A stretch of DNA of 64,000 nt from Angiostrongylus vasorum (GCA_018806985.1 JADANN010000409.1:1488001-1552000), one strand, 5' to 3'; positions 48,367-59,962 are shown, counted from the stretch's first letter. Numbers and translations: made by a program. Notes: a model not told the origin generated them from the letters alone.

Positions 48367-51300
48367 CTAAATACGCGCTATGATTTAACGCCGAGCATTA
48401 GAGAAATCTCGAGTATCTGTCACAGTAATCTACAGTATCCATTCGGTCTTCAAACTTTGCTAAACTTTTTTTTACTTGGTACTATTATTCAAGTACATAC
48501 ATCACCCGTGATAAGATTACTATTAAGCCTTATCACGCATGCTTCTAGTCATTTTAGGAATGCTAAAAACTGTAAAAAATAGAAAAATGCCGTAGTATCT
48601 TGTTAAAACAACGCTTTCACGAAAATAGATGGTAAAAGATGGAATATCCTATGGATACCTTTGCATCATCTAAGCGCTGTGATGATCACCAGCAACTCAC
48701 CTTTCCTGTTAAAAGCCAACCATGTACGATCGGACCAAGCCCAGGCATAAGTCGACGGACGAATTCCTTTTGAGGAGGCGTCATGAGAGGTGAGATTAGC
48801 TCCAAGATAAATGGTAATGTCGATGGAGTCTGAAGAAAATCGGGTGTCTTCGCGATTCTTCTAAAAAAGGTCTACACAGAAAGAATGCGATTGAGTACAT
48901 GAGTGAGGAAGAAGCAGGTGATGATGGCGAGTACGGTAATCGTCACTTTGCGGTCACGTCTCTGACGGGAATCAGTGTCACTGAATAGAATCTGCTTGAA
49001 AATAGTTTTCCGCAATTTATTAAGACATTTTTAATTTGAACAGTAAGACGTGATTTTTCAACAGATAATTTTCTTCTGGAGAGCAGCACCTCTGCAAAAA
49101 TTTTGACTACATTTTATCTCTTTCTAGATTTGACAATTTTCTAACTATAAAGGGTAGTAACAACGGTTTATACACTTTCCAGTAACAAATACATATCTTT
49201 GAGTAGAGCTCAGAAATTTCCAATCAGAGCTGGAAGAAATTTCTGTCACCTCCCAGGATTTTTTTTGATAACCGGTGTACTTGAGTGGCTCAGGACCGAA
49301 ACCCTTATCAAAGAGGTCATTTTGGGTCATGCTCGCATTGAAAGTACTTTCTGAAGTGTTATTTTCGTTGTCCTCCTAACGATTTGCCAACGGTCATCGT
49401 GAATGGAAGGTGTTCCTGGGTGTCGACCTGCGATGCAGAGCGGAGCGATTCATCCTCCTAGCAGGGGTTTCCAAGCTGAGAAGGTGTCCGGCATTTCCAT
49501 CAGGAAGCCCAACTGACAATAAACCAATACCAGGATCCGCCTCTGTCCTGGTATCAAATTAGTCACACGGTGGCAAATCTCTGGTCCACAAGGGCGGCGA
49601 CTGCCTGTGGTGGTGACGACCTGGGGCAGACTTTACCTAGGCTGTCCTCGAAACCGCAGCGAACCACGAGACGGCTACACTAGCAGACACAATCGGTGAA
49701 GACAGGCCATCCAAGTATCCAAGTATCCAAGTACTTTCTTTGTAGTTTTTGTTGAAAACCGAAACTTTCAAAATTGCGAAGCAAGTTTGAAAATCTGATT
49801 TTTTAAAGTACAAACCCCACTAGCAAAAACACCTAATGATACATTTGAGATACGATGGTATCACAATTTCGCCCATTCTATTTGTTTCGCTGTTAGATGA
49901 AGCGCAACGTTGACGGTAAAAAAGACGTTGAAGGGGGCTTCTTGCAAAGTTCCACTCTTAAAACCCTCTTCGCTTTCTTGAAAAAGACGACGGATTTCTT
50001 TCTCGGCGATTAAAGCTTTTTTTTAAAGCTCTGCGCTGCTTGCAAGTTTTTTCTTGTTTAGAAGATGCAAGACGATTTCGAACCCAGATGAAGCAGAGCA
50101 AAGTATGCTGCTTAATCAGAATAAATACCTAATTAAAGAAAAACGTTTATAACTTTGTTTTTTGGGCCATTTCTTCTTTAAAAAATACCTAGAATTGTGA
50201 AGAAACCATGAAAAATATGTAACTGTGCTCTTCAACAAAAAACTTGGATGGATGGATGATGCATTTTATCAGAGTGACGGACCGTAGGAATTCGTCATTG
50301 TGGTCCTCGCTGCTGATTCTCGTTGACCTGGTCACAAGCACACTACTGCGTCTCAGCACGACGATTATCTTCAGGTTGAGCACAACCACTCCTACTAACG
50401 GAAGAACGACAACCAGAGCGATTTGTGACACTTTTAAGACTGTCATAATCCGCACTTGTATCCTGGAGATGTACGGTACGAGCTGAAAGGGCAAAGGATA
50501 AATGTAGAAAAAATCGAGAGATTATTTAGAAGCACTGTATTTTCTAGCCGATCGCTGCTAGCTATTGCGTCCACATGAGGGAAAAATTGGAGATTTAATG
50601 CAGACCAAGAACAATCTTCTATATTCTTTTGTACGCGAACGGATTTGGGACGAAGGGTATTCTTTTCCTGCTTGGGCTGGCTCACTTATACCACTCACGT
50701 GTAGTCATACATTTACATGTATGCATGGATGGGAATGCGTAGTTTTTTGGAGATCATATCCCACATGCCGATTCGGCGATAAAACTAAGTGAAGGAGCTG
50801 GATAAGAAAGTATGTACATACCCGTTCTTCCACGACATCTCGGCAAGCTACCAGTGAATACGTTTCCGCTAGGCATTGCAAAAAGGACATATTGAAAAGC
50901 AATGATCTTTTATAGAAAAACGATACAAAATGAGAAGCACTTTGTGCCGTTCGAACTAAAGGGGCTTTGCTGAGAGCTCTAGGGACAACATAAAAAGAAA
51001 CTCTGTTGGGTGCTTGCTCGAATCACATCTGACAGAGGTGATGCCGTTTTAAAGCCGTCCTTACCTGCTATCTTTCACTTTTTCTCGCACTTCCAGAAAA
51101 TATCTCAAGAACTTCTTCCTATCAGTTTCAGATAAAAAACCTACCCACCACCGTCTACAACACGAAGTACTATTTGTTCGCGGATTTTATGATGTTTTAG
51201 TGTAGATGAAAATAAATGGCGAACCTTTTCTAGGTGGACGAGTTTAGCGTAGGTAAGAGTACCATTGCACACTGTAGTATAACCGTATTTGTATTCGAAA

Positions 51301-52816
51301 TGATGAAAAGCCGTCAACAACAAACTGCCCATTACGATGAACAGCACCAAATACCGCACACGAGATTCGCGCCATTCACACCGCGTATGCATCGGCGAAG
51401 AAATGCCCATATACCTATAAAAAAGATAAAGCTCTCGGCTTTGATCAATCCTTGGGAGATGCGCTATGCATTCGACTTCATTAAGCATCAATGGAGGTGA
51501 TTGAATGCATATCTCGGCCTTTACAATGATCCGCGGTGTCTAGCGATGTATCGAGCCAATGCTGCTATCCTCCTGGACAAGTCTGGTTTCAATTTGCCGA
51601 ACCCGGAGTGATGGAAGGGTTGGTGAGCCACGGGCGCGGAGATGGACCCCATATGTGTGCTGCAGGGCGCCTCCGACCACTGCGCCACACGCGCTATATA
51701 CCTCTAGCCGCCAAATTGAACAAATTATTTTCTTGATTCTACGGAAATATTTGCACAAACTAATCATATGGAAACAGGGATGTTCTAGAAAAACCTTTGT
51801 AATATTGCAAAATACGTCTGTTACTGCTCGCTGAACGAGCGCATCACGACGGACTTAACTAACCTTGCCGATTAAAAAAATCCGGACGGAATTTTGCACA
51901 CAATCGAATACCATCAACTGCACTATCGGAAAGTTTTTAGCTGTTTAAAAAATAATATCAGGTTCTGCCGAAAAGTGTGCTTCCTGAGAGAGAACTCGGT
52001 CCGATAAAATGCTATAATCTATGGAATACAATGAGGATTCTTGCTTGGGACTTTTTCCCCTGGTCGACAACAGAGCCGGTTGGTTTTTCTTAATTTCAGG
52101 ATCGTGATTTTAAGCAAACGGAACCCACCTCTCAACCGAAACTGCTAGGATCAACCATGATGCCATACATGAGAATACATTGGAGAACCAGTGACGCATT
52201 GTATGAGAACGATAATAAAACCGCCTAACAACTATGTATTTATCGATTTCTTTTTACTTTCTTACTCAGAAGTTTTAAATCCACCTGAAGAGATCGTTTG
52301 TATAGAATATCCTCCATACTCCTAAAGCTTCTGGGAGTAATGTTAGGAATAGCAATACATCAGCAATAGCGAGAGCGGATAACAAATAATTGGCCTGAAG
52401 ATGCTGGGATAACGAAAGACTAACGACCATTTCATGGAACTAACAACATTTTCCAGTATTACAAGGTTAATTGTATTCACTAGGTAGTTTTTGAATATAC
52501 TGGAAATAAATCTACAACGCATATGAAAGAAATCGTTGACAAAATATAAAATGAAAAATCACAGACGTCTTTAAATCAACACTCTCTGCTAATCGATACG
52601 CACCAATTGCATGGTAGGTGTTAACTCGACTCAAAGACGGTTCCTCACCTCACTTTGCATATGTCGGCTGAGCAGAACACAAAGATTTAGTGCGTTGCCG
52701 ATAACTCCGAGGAAAAATTGTATTGGAAAGACGTACATGTAGAAGGCGTTCATGCCTCCTGTCATCAACGGCTTGTACATCTCCGGACAAGTGCTGTTGA
52801 CAAACTGAATTGTCAT
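48226..52816 (-). CDS. Rhodopsin-family neuropeptide GPCR, DMSR/FMRFamide-receptor-like, 8 exons
   Basis: Seven-helix receptor of the plasma membrane, most like the nematode dromyosuppressin-receptor-related (DMSR) group activated by FMRFamide-like peptides. The ligand is not predictable here. Exons 52816-52649, 52394-52285, 52224-52129, 51414-51225, 50482-50279, 48991-48899, 48829-48701 and 48366-48226 join in phase to about 376 residues. Motifs: N-glycosylation NSTC in the N-terminus, GVIGNALN (TM1), LSALAIADV (TM2, Asp 2.50), VERY at the end of TM3 (E/DRY), RYLVLFIV (TM4), VCNGT in loop 2, VVVLPLVGVVVLNL (TM5), TITVLAIITCFFLTHTPS (TM6, lacking the usual CWxP Trp) and VMNFVLFCMSSAFFRRRL (TM7, replacing NPxxY). 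I see no Cys at the start of TM3. The tail reads through a GTAAGT to a TAA that overlaps an AATAAA, which is the more likely 3' end. Introns hold a SINE-A (51420-51695) and a family B copy (49372-49735). Confidence 0.88.
48701..48829 (-). CDS. GPCR exon 7: extracellular loop 3 and start of TM7
   Basis: 43 codons: TPSTLPFILELISPLMTPPQ through GPIVHGWLLTGK. Acceptor TTCTTCAG, strong donor GTGAGT. Confidence 0.88.
48899..48991 (-). CDS. GPCR exon 6: TM6
   Basis: ILFSDTDSRQRRDRKVTITV then LAIITCFFLTH. The next exon continues TPSTLPF, so the cut after CAT (donor GTACTC) is supported by family layout. Confidence 0.85.
49372..49735 (+). mobile_element. Family B copy 10 (GPCR intron 5)
   Basis: Tail holds three clear units ATCCAAGT ATCCAAGT ATCCAAGT at about 49706-49731. 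Antisense to the GPCR gene. Confidence 0.83.
50279..50482 (-). CDS. GPCR exon 5: TM5 and intracellular loop 3
   Basis: LVPYISRIQVRIMTVLKVSQ, then hydrophobic TM5 VVVLPLVGVVVLNL and basic loop RRSSVLVTRSTRI. Acceptor CCTTTCAG. The exact 3' end is uncertain: GT at 50277-50278 gives the right phase, and one further upstream is possible. Confidence 0.8.
51225..51414 (-). CDS. GPCR exon 4: ERY end, TM4, extracellular loop 2
   Basis: YMGISSPMHTRCEWRESRVR then YLVLFIVMG, HHFEYKYGYTTVCNGT. The acceptor (TTATAG at 51415-51420) directly abuts a SINE-A copy and lies inside its target-site duplication. Donor GTTCGC is non-canonical at positions 3-6, like kcc exon 6. Confidence 0.85.
51420..51695 (-). 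mobile_element. SINE-A copy 15 inserted at the GPCR exon 4 splice acceptor
   Basis: Direct repeats ATATACCTATA (51409-51419) and ATATACCTCTA (51696-51706) flank it; the left one contains the acceptor AG and first bases of exon 4. Same sense as the gene, so its tail TTTATCTTTTTTATAG forms the 3' splice tract. Confidence 0.9.
52129..52224 (-). CDS. GPCR exon 3: TM3
   Basis: RFYYRSHTMRHWFSNVF then SCMASWLILAVSVE. The ERY Arg codon is split between exons 3 and 4. Acceptor TTGTTAG, donor GTGGGT. Confidence 0.88.
52285..52394 (-). CDS. GPCR exon 2: TM2
   Basis: ANYLLSALAIADVLLFLTLL then PEALGVWRIFYTNDLF. Acceptor ATCTTCAG, donor GTGGAT. Confidence 0.92.
52649..52816 (-). CDS. GPCR exon 1: N-terminus and TM1
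   Basis: MTIQFVNSTCPEMYKPL, then TM1 and SRHMQSE. Start chosen at the first ATG in the open frame; the codon run extends five codons upstream without an ATG. Donor GTGAGG. Confidence 0.85.
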
Positions 52817-53086
52817 CTTTTCAACAATCAAAAAGCTTCTAATAAATTTATTTATACGACCTTATAAGCTGATCAAAAAGACCACTTTATAAAGTCGCAT
52901 AAATAAATATAACAACTATTTATGCCGAGGTTTACAGAAAGTCAGTCTTTTGACTTCTAATAAATGTTTGTTTCTAGAAGAAGACAAACAGCTCAACGAG
53001 CTTTCTATGCGAAAATATTCCGCACTATATTTTGATATTTGATTATTGTCTTACCATCAAGATACCTTCTAAAACAATTTAAATGA

Positions 53087-53376
53087 CAAAGAATAAAGGA
53101 TAAAGCTCTCGGCGTTGATCAATCCCTTAGGGATGCGCCATACATTCGACTTCATTAAGCATCGTTTGGAAGTGACTGAATGCATATCTGGCCTTTACAA
53201 TGGCTCGCGGTGGCCTACCGATGTATCGAGCCAGTGCTGCTATCCTCCCAGAAAAGTCTGGCACCAATTTGCCGACCCCGCAGAGATGGAAGGCTTGGTG
53301 AGCCTAAGGCGCGGAGATCGATTCCACGTGTGTGCTGCAGCGCGCCTCCAACCACTGCGCCACAAGCGCCCAAAAG
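53087..53376 (-). mobile_element. SINE-A copy 16 with perfect 11-bp target-site duplication
   Basis: Identical AATTTAAATGA at 53076-53086 and 53377-53387. Near full length, low divergence. About 0.3 kb upstream of the GPCR start. Confidence 0.92.
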
Positions 53377-53387
53377 AATTTAAATGA

Positions 53388-55114
53388 TAGTAGTACTATA
53401 TACCAAAGGTTCCAAAGAAGTCGTTAACTGCTTGCTTTTCCTTCCAATCTTTACATCTTCTATGAAAATATTTTTCTCTCGTCGTAAGTTTTTTGACAAA
53501 AATATTCATTGGGAGTAGAGTCACTAAAAAACTTAAGGCAAAAAATGGTTTGCAATTACGAGCTAAATATAGTCCTTTTGCACAAAATGCGGAATATGGT
53601 TGAAAAGTCATAAGCATGAAAACAAAAGAAAAAAAGCAAATGTGTAGCATAAAATGATTATGTTGGGAAAAAGAAAAGAGGATTGGAAAACTTATCCTAA
53701 AAAATCTCGTTACGCACAATGTTTCTTGATGCCCAGAGTTGAACATCGTAATCGAGATCGCCGGTGATGATCATCCTGTAATGGAATGGACGTTGGTGAC
53801 TGTGGAGCTTTTTTTGTTGGAGTTCATAAAAAGGATTGCTTAGCACGAAATAAGGAAGTGTTAAAAGCGATCGGCGGACTTTTTATTGGAGTTCACAAAA
53901 AGACTGGGCAGGAAGGAATGAGGGAGTTCTCAACGTTTTGGCGGGGTTTCCTTTTGAGCTCACGAAAATAACTGGAAGGTACAAGAGAAGTAAGTACTCA
54001 ACACGACTGGTACGGTGTTTTGTTGGAGTTCTTGAAAAGGACGGAACAGGAGGAGAAATGGAAGTGGTCAACGTGTTCGGAAGGGATCATTAATGTACGA
54101 CGGACCTTCAATGAAAATCGAACGCGAAGACGAGTTGTCGTTGCTAACGAGGTTTAATCAACTAGATGACGGCCGACAACGTTGTCAGATATGCACAAGT
54201 CATCTGACTGTCTTCAAAAATTCCCATTATGTGAACAACTGGGCGTCTAGCTGAAGCCTCTTTTTTTGTTGTTGTACTCACATAACTGACAATGAAGATC
54301 ATCTAGTTTGTTTCTAGAAAGATTCTGATTTCTTGAAGTTCCCTGTACTCGGGTAGAAAATGAATGTTTAAGAAGCGTGTAAAATATGAACAGCGATTGA
54401 ACAGCGCTCAATGTGTTTTTTTAGCCTAAATGGGATAAAAAATGAAAAAATCCTTTTATGCTTGTTTAGGCTCTTTTTGATTTTCAAACCTATAGTGGAA
54501 TTCTTCTTCGGACCAACACATCCGCAATTTGTCTATCCATCCTGAGTCTTCAGTCATTGAAGTGGGAACTTCTCTGTACAAATTTTATTAAATAATTAAA
54601 TTCTGAAATGACTTTGTTGGTTAGTTTTTGCTAGGAAACGTGAAATACTGGACAATTGCCTAGCAAGAAAGTGAATGGAAGTTTTTATGATGAACACATC
54701 CTTCCGTTGAACTACACGTATACAATACAATAAATAGAGGTGTTTAAAGAGACCACTAACCTTCGATGATCCGACATGAGCGATGTGTGATGATTACCTG
54801 AAAAGAAAAGTGCACAACGACGAAGCACATCTACGATTTACGACTGACAAAGACGATTTTATAGCACTTGAGTGCCACGTCATGGTGATTTCTTTCGCAA
54901 ACAAAGTACGCCGTTAAGAACGTGAACACGATCAAAAACCTAAATTTTGATGTCGTACTGTACCTTCCCGATTACATTTCCACTTCAAGTACATTATTAA
55001 TATTTTTATGATAAGATGAAACGAGGTATATCTGAATAGGAAATCATTGCGTGGAACTTGTTTATTAACAATGTATATGATATCCACACAACACTCGGCG
55101 ATATCAAATGAATA
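53388..55114. other. Region upstream of the GPCR gene
   Basis: Contains the 70-bp tandem repeat; a 116-codon minus frame at 53396-53746 is phenylalanine-rich and looks like chance in A+T-rich DNA. Confidence 0.35.
53809..54085 (+). repeat. Four-unit tandem repeat, period about 70 bp
   Basis: Units begin at about 53809, 53880, 53947 and 54017 with TTTTGTTGGAGTTCATAAAA-like bases. Units 1-3 stay open in one plus frame (FVGVHKKDC / FIGVHKKTG). Confidence 0.6.
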
Positions 55115-55265
55115 TACCTTGCAATCACAATGATGCTAAGATATTTGCAAAACTCCGGACCGCAGGTGTCTGCGGTGAAGAGCGAACGCGCTAGCTCCCT
55201 TCCGGGGGGCTAACGCGTTCACCACCACACCATGCGGGTCCTTCGTTTGGCCTTCGTCTCTTCCA
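55115..55265. mobile_element. Family C, single arm
   Basis: CAATGATGCTAAGATATTTG to CATGCGGGTCCTTCGTTTGG; second arm absent. Confidence 0.6.
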
Positions 55266-55384
55266 TACCTAACAATGTTCCCACGGTAACGGATAAACAG
55301 CAAATACAAACGTTTTTAGTACAAAAAGCTGCTGTTCCCAAAAAAACTTTATTTATTTTATCATACATAACCCATCACCACATC

Positions 55385-55670
55385 TACCGTCCGGATCCTG
55401 CACTTCTTGCATTCGATTCGTTTTCCTGGCATTCATCGTCCACAAAGCTGCTCGAAAGCTACTCGTGTTGTTTTGACTGCTGCTTGACGATTTCTTCTTT
55501 ATGAATGCCGTAAAATGATGGTCGATCGATTCTTCTTGGAATCTTAGAGCTAGCCGAGCTAAGACGCTCCTACATGGATTAGAGGATGGTGCTCGGCAGG
55601 GAAGTGGAACTATCATCTTTGTTTCTTGGTCAACGACATCACTAACGCAGTGGCGCAGTAGTTCGAAGTG
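55385..55670 (-). mobile_element. SINE-D copy 5
   Basis: GTCCGGATCCTGCACTTC tail side; head side ACGCAGTGGCGCAGTAGTTC near 55650 is arranged oddly, suggesting rearrangement. Confidence 0.6.
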
Positions 55671-55819
55671 TAATGCAATACATAGCTTCTCATTCCATTC
55701 TGACTAAAATCTTGAGCTAACAAAACCTCCCGCCTCCTCAATCCGGGTTCAAAAGAATTTCTACCGGACTTATGCAGAGACGAGGGAAAAAAACACTGTC
55801 GTGATAATTCTTCATATTC

Positions 55820-56030
55820 TTGTTGAGCAAACGCGAGGTGTTATTTTGTCCTTTATTCAAGAACAAGCTGACGCTTCGGCGGATTTCGCCTTCCTCAGAG
55901 CCTGGAAAGGTCAAGTTGACCGCAATCTACCCAGCCGAACACTTAACCAAACAGAGAAAAATGCTAAACCAAGATTTCAATCACATTGAACACAGAATTA
56001 TTTGATCAATGCCGAGGTTAGTAGAATGTC
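55820..56030 (+). repeat. Family F repeat, plus copy
   Basis: Frame LRRISPSSEPGKVKLTAIYP then HLTKQRKMLNQDF, homologous to the minus copy at 19430-19640. Confidence 0.5.
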
Positions 56031-56174
56031 AGTCGTGGGAATTATTACGAGACTGCCATGATGCTTCGGTAGGCATCTTAAAGTCATTATAGGGGTCAGG
56101 TTTGCATTAAATCACCTCTACGAACTGATGAAGTCGACTACACGGCTTATCCTTGAAAAACTGATTAACGCTGA

Positions 56175-56700
56175 ACACATTTAATGATGCTGAGATATTT
56201 GCAAAACTCCGGACCGCAGGTGTGTACGGTGGGGAACTAACGCGCTATTGTCCTTTCCGGGGAGTAACGCGTTCACTCACCACACCATGCAAGGACCAGT
56301 TTTGCAAATATCTCAGCATCATCAAAGTTATATTTCGCAATACATATCCTGCCGCTAAAAAGAGTAGGCAGTAAATAATAAGTCAAAATTGTGATTATAA
56401 CTGCAGCCTCAGCTTAACTGGGTTCGTTGCCGATTTGGGCCCCCCAGATCAATCCCGCTGACGGGTGATTGCTGATGGCAAAAAAATCAATAGAACTAGC
56501 TGAGAGACAGGCGAAACGAAGGACCCGCATGGTGTGGTGGTGAGCGCGCTACTCCCGGAAAAGACAATAGCGCGTTCGTTCCCCCACCGTAGACACCTGC
56601 GGTCCGGAGTTTTGCAAATATCTCAGCATCATTAAAGTTATATTTCGCAATACATACCCTGCCGCTAAAAAAGAGTAGGCAGTAAATAATAAGTCAAAAA
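56175..56700. mobile_element. Family C, compound copy
   Basis: Left arm 56184-56300 and full right arm 56495-56632, each followed by nearly the same flank (TTATATTTCGCAATACATA, GAGTAGGCAGTAAATAATAA), as if two insertions or an internal rearrangement joined. Confidence 0.65.
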
Positions 56701-56712
56701 TTGTTGAACACA

Positions 56713-56935
56713 TTATTCTTCATCCCATAGATGGCCCGCACATGAATGCCTTGCAAGCAACATCCTCTCTACCATTCGTTTCATCCTCTTGTAACCGACA
56801 TTTGCGGAGGTATTCGGTTTTCTCTGTAAGAATGGGTAGCAAGGCTGCATCTCCTTCTCACTGACGTGATGGCAATGATTTTTTATGAAATCTGGATTGA
56901 GGCATATAGAGGGCAATGGCTCAGTCCTCTCCCAC
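56713..56935 (-). CDS. Candidate exon, Cys/His-containing
   Basis: Frame open from a TAG near 56935 to TAA: ERTEPLPSICLNPDFIKNHC, HHVSEKEMQPCYPFLQRKPN, then a basic stretch YKRMKRMVERMLLARHSC. Coding-like composition, no clear splice partners. Lies just right of a family C element. Confidence 0.25.
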
Positions 56936-58182
56936 TACATGCAAATTCCTTCCCATAGATACTGACTAATTTATCGGTTCGCAGTGACCACTGCCGATAT
57001 AGTTCAAATGCTTTCCACTTCTGACTTCAATAGATGGGGCTAAATACAAGCTCATAATTGAAATCAAAAGAGGCCAATTTGTCTAACCGATTTCTGAACT
57101 AACGCCGAGATTTACGAGTAAACCATAGAGCTGAAATGAACACGTCTCTTCAGTGAGAAGCTAATATAACTATGTCTCGGTCTTTTTTTAATATTAGATC
57201 TGGGTGCAATGATTTGCAATTTTCTTATGCGACAAAGGATCATTTTTGTTTGCTTGATAAAGTTCCACTACTCATGGGTCACCACCTTTCGTGGATGTTC
57301 GCATTACTATGTTTTTTGAATGGATAAAAATATCCAGGAAATTAGAATCCCACCATCTCTCAATGTCTTTTAGACGACATGAGAAAAAAAATTTCGATCT
57401 AAGCCAATGATCAGGACACAACGTGAACATGGCTGGATCATTCGACAACGAGTTGGATGTCCTCAATTAAGGAAACTCGGCCGTGTGTCGAAGCAAAATC
57501 GGCAGAGGCGCTTGGTGAAAGTTAGTAGCCTGGTAAAACTTTCCCTCATTCCGGAATAAATAAGTCTTAAATCTGCGGAAAACAACTTGTTTTCGAGAGA
57601 TTAATGAAACGCTGCCGATTTGGTGTCTCTTCTCTCATGCTTACTTGTATCTCTCACTCGTATTACCACGACAGACCTTTACTTGAGTTTAGATCTTTCT
57701 GTGTTATTGGTTAACTTACTAGTTAGAATTACTAGAAAAGTAAATGGAACTTAGGTTATGATAAAATTCGATAGCAATAAAGTGGGTACAAACAATTACT
57801 TCTCGTAGAGTTTGACAAATTCGCGTGCATTCTATCCAGTGGTCCTCAGCGATTTCAACAATTCCACTCTGGAAGTACAATCTAGAATGAACTTGTTCGA
57901 CGTCAGAGAGCTAACAGTAGACCTATGCGATGTTTGAACCTTACGAGGTGCCCTTGGCTACTTCCTCGTCGAGAACAGCAAAACTAGGGCTTTGTGCTAA
58001 AGCCGCGACACAATCTGTGCCCCCTTCAACAGCCTACTGAGCAATTTGGTAGCCCAACGGCGGTCAGTGAAGCGTAGTGGTATCCGTTCAAGTTACTCGA
58101 TGACTGCCTGGATTCATATTAGCGAGGAATAGAAAGGATCTAAATGATTAGATGAATAGATGAGTGGTTGAAAGGATAAATG
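56936..58182. other. No supported gene
   Basis: A 64-codon minus frame at 57272-57466 has no splice context. No repeat family member recognised. Confidence 0.35.
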
Positions 58183-58443
58183 ATAAAGCCTTGAGCATTT
58201 GCCATTTCCCCTTAAGGACCTGCCATGTACTCGACATAATTAAACGTCTTAGATATGGTCGAGCATATTTAATCTATACAGTGACTAGCGAGGATCTACC
58301 CATCTACCCTTCTTATCCTTATCCTACTAAGTTATGTATGACATAACCACAACGGAGAGGTGCTCATTGCATAGTTTCCACAAAAAATCGAACGATGGAC
58401 CATGTTTGTGTTGCAGAGCATCTTTGACCACTGCATTACGCTC
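58183..58443 (-). mobile_element. SINE-A copy 17, diverged
   Basis: Tail AAAGCCTTGAGCATTTG and head CTTTGACCACTGCATTACG still recognisable, middle decayed. Confidence 0.55.
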
Positions 58444-58484
58444 AACTTATTCCCTTTCTCTGTTTTATACCACCGGTCTTTCAC

Positions 58485-58690
58485 ATCGACTGTGCGGATT
58501 CCAGCACTTCTTGCAATCGATTCGTTTCCTGGCATCCACCGTTTATAAAGGTCTTACAACTTTTTTGTGCTGGGATTCGGCTGCTGCTTGAAGATTGCCG
58601 TCGTCTTTATGAATGATATCCAGTGCTGGTCGACTCGATTCATCCTGGAATGCCGAGAGAGCTGGGCTACAGCCTTCCCACTACACGCAT
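58485..58690 (-). mobile_element. SINE-D copy 6
   Basis: CTGTGCGGATTCCAGCACTT to CCAGTGCTGGTCGACTCGAT. Confidence 0.65.
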
Positions 58691-59721
58691 CTTGTCACAG
58701 TAACAAAAAAGTATTCTAGAATAAATAAAAAAGAACTTCCAAAACGGATAGGGATAGTGGTAGATGGAAACATGTTGACTCATTTACTATGCAACTCCAA
58801 GCATGCATTGAATGCATTTGGCGCAAAAATAAGGACTACATAGAATTTTATCCTAAGGTATCTCACCTTGTATTGAAGCTTATTAAATCAAATAAAGGCA
58901 ATTGGCTCACATAGATTTTCCTAAAGAGGTAGAGGTTCCCCTTTTCTAGCAAGATAAAATCACAACATTCTGGAGCTTACAAAACGTGTTTTCCCAATTT
59001 TTTTCTTTTCTAACTATAATGAGATCACTTCAATATGCTGCTCCATGGAAGTCGAAATATCTCTCTGATTTCTACAACTTTGATTTAAGTGGTGGATTTG
59101 CCACATTGATATTTACCGCCAGTTCCCTTACATGTCCGAAGAAGTCTCTTGTAAAACACTAAAGTATTTCTCGCATATTCCTTCATTAAGAGGTGGGATT
59201 CGTGTTAATAAATGCGAAAGAAAAAAAAGGCTTCTTGTTGAAAACGAGAATATAAATTCAGAGCAGAATGCTTGATAACAGATAAGAATAACATAACAGA
59301 ATGATAAGAATGCAGTGGATCTGTCCACGAAAGAAATTACGTGAATGAAGGGAAGGACTCAAACAAGAGGTGTTCTCTCTTTAGGAAGATGAAAGCCGTC
59401 TGCTTAACATCACTTTTTTCTATCAACCAATCGCGTCACTGTCGATTGTTAGGCCATTCGTGAAATGGCTACAGAACGTCTTAAGAAGAAAAGAAAAACA
59501 CTTCTCTTAGCCGATATATGCTCATTCAGTCTCACATATAAAATCGAGTTTAGACTTCATTGACCTCATTTTCTTTCAGAGCAGTTCATTTGCCAACCAG
59601 TTTTCAAACCACTTACAGTGCTTTGGCTAATGCAAATCATACCTGAAACTATGAAAAGATAGATCTAAGTTTACAAGACTTTCTATGTTAAAGAAGGAAA
59701 GCATCAGTAATCACAGATTGA
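58691..59721. other. No feature seen
   Basis: A+T-rich sequence without recognised repeats. Confidence 0.35.
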
Positions 59722-59962
59722 TCAATGGTAAATGATATAGGGAAAGGTCTTGATATTATGATGACGACATTTGGATGGTATGAAATTGACTCCAAGATCT
59801 ATGAATAGACAGAGAAATATGGTAAACATTGCTGTTACTCTGAGAAGAGTTGTTACGAATTGATTGAACTTGAGGAGTTCATTGGGTTGTTCGATTCCAA
59901 GAGAACGGTAAGATATCAAATCAGTGAAGATGGGAATGAGAACGACACCACATTGCGCAATG
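59722..59962 (-). CDS. Candidate last exon of a multi-pass membrane protein
   Basis: After acceptor GGTGTTTAG the frame reads IAQCGVVLIPIFTDLISYRS, then LLRVTAMFTIFLCLFIDLGV and a basic tail IPSKCRHHNIK, to a stop. Two hydrophobic helices with a positive tail fit the end of a nematode chemoreceptor-like protein, but no diagnostic motif is present and no upstream exon was found. Confidence 0.3.
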
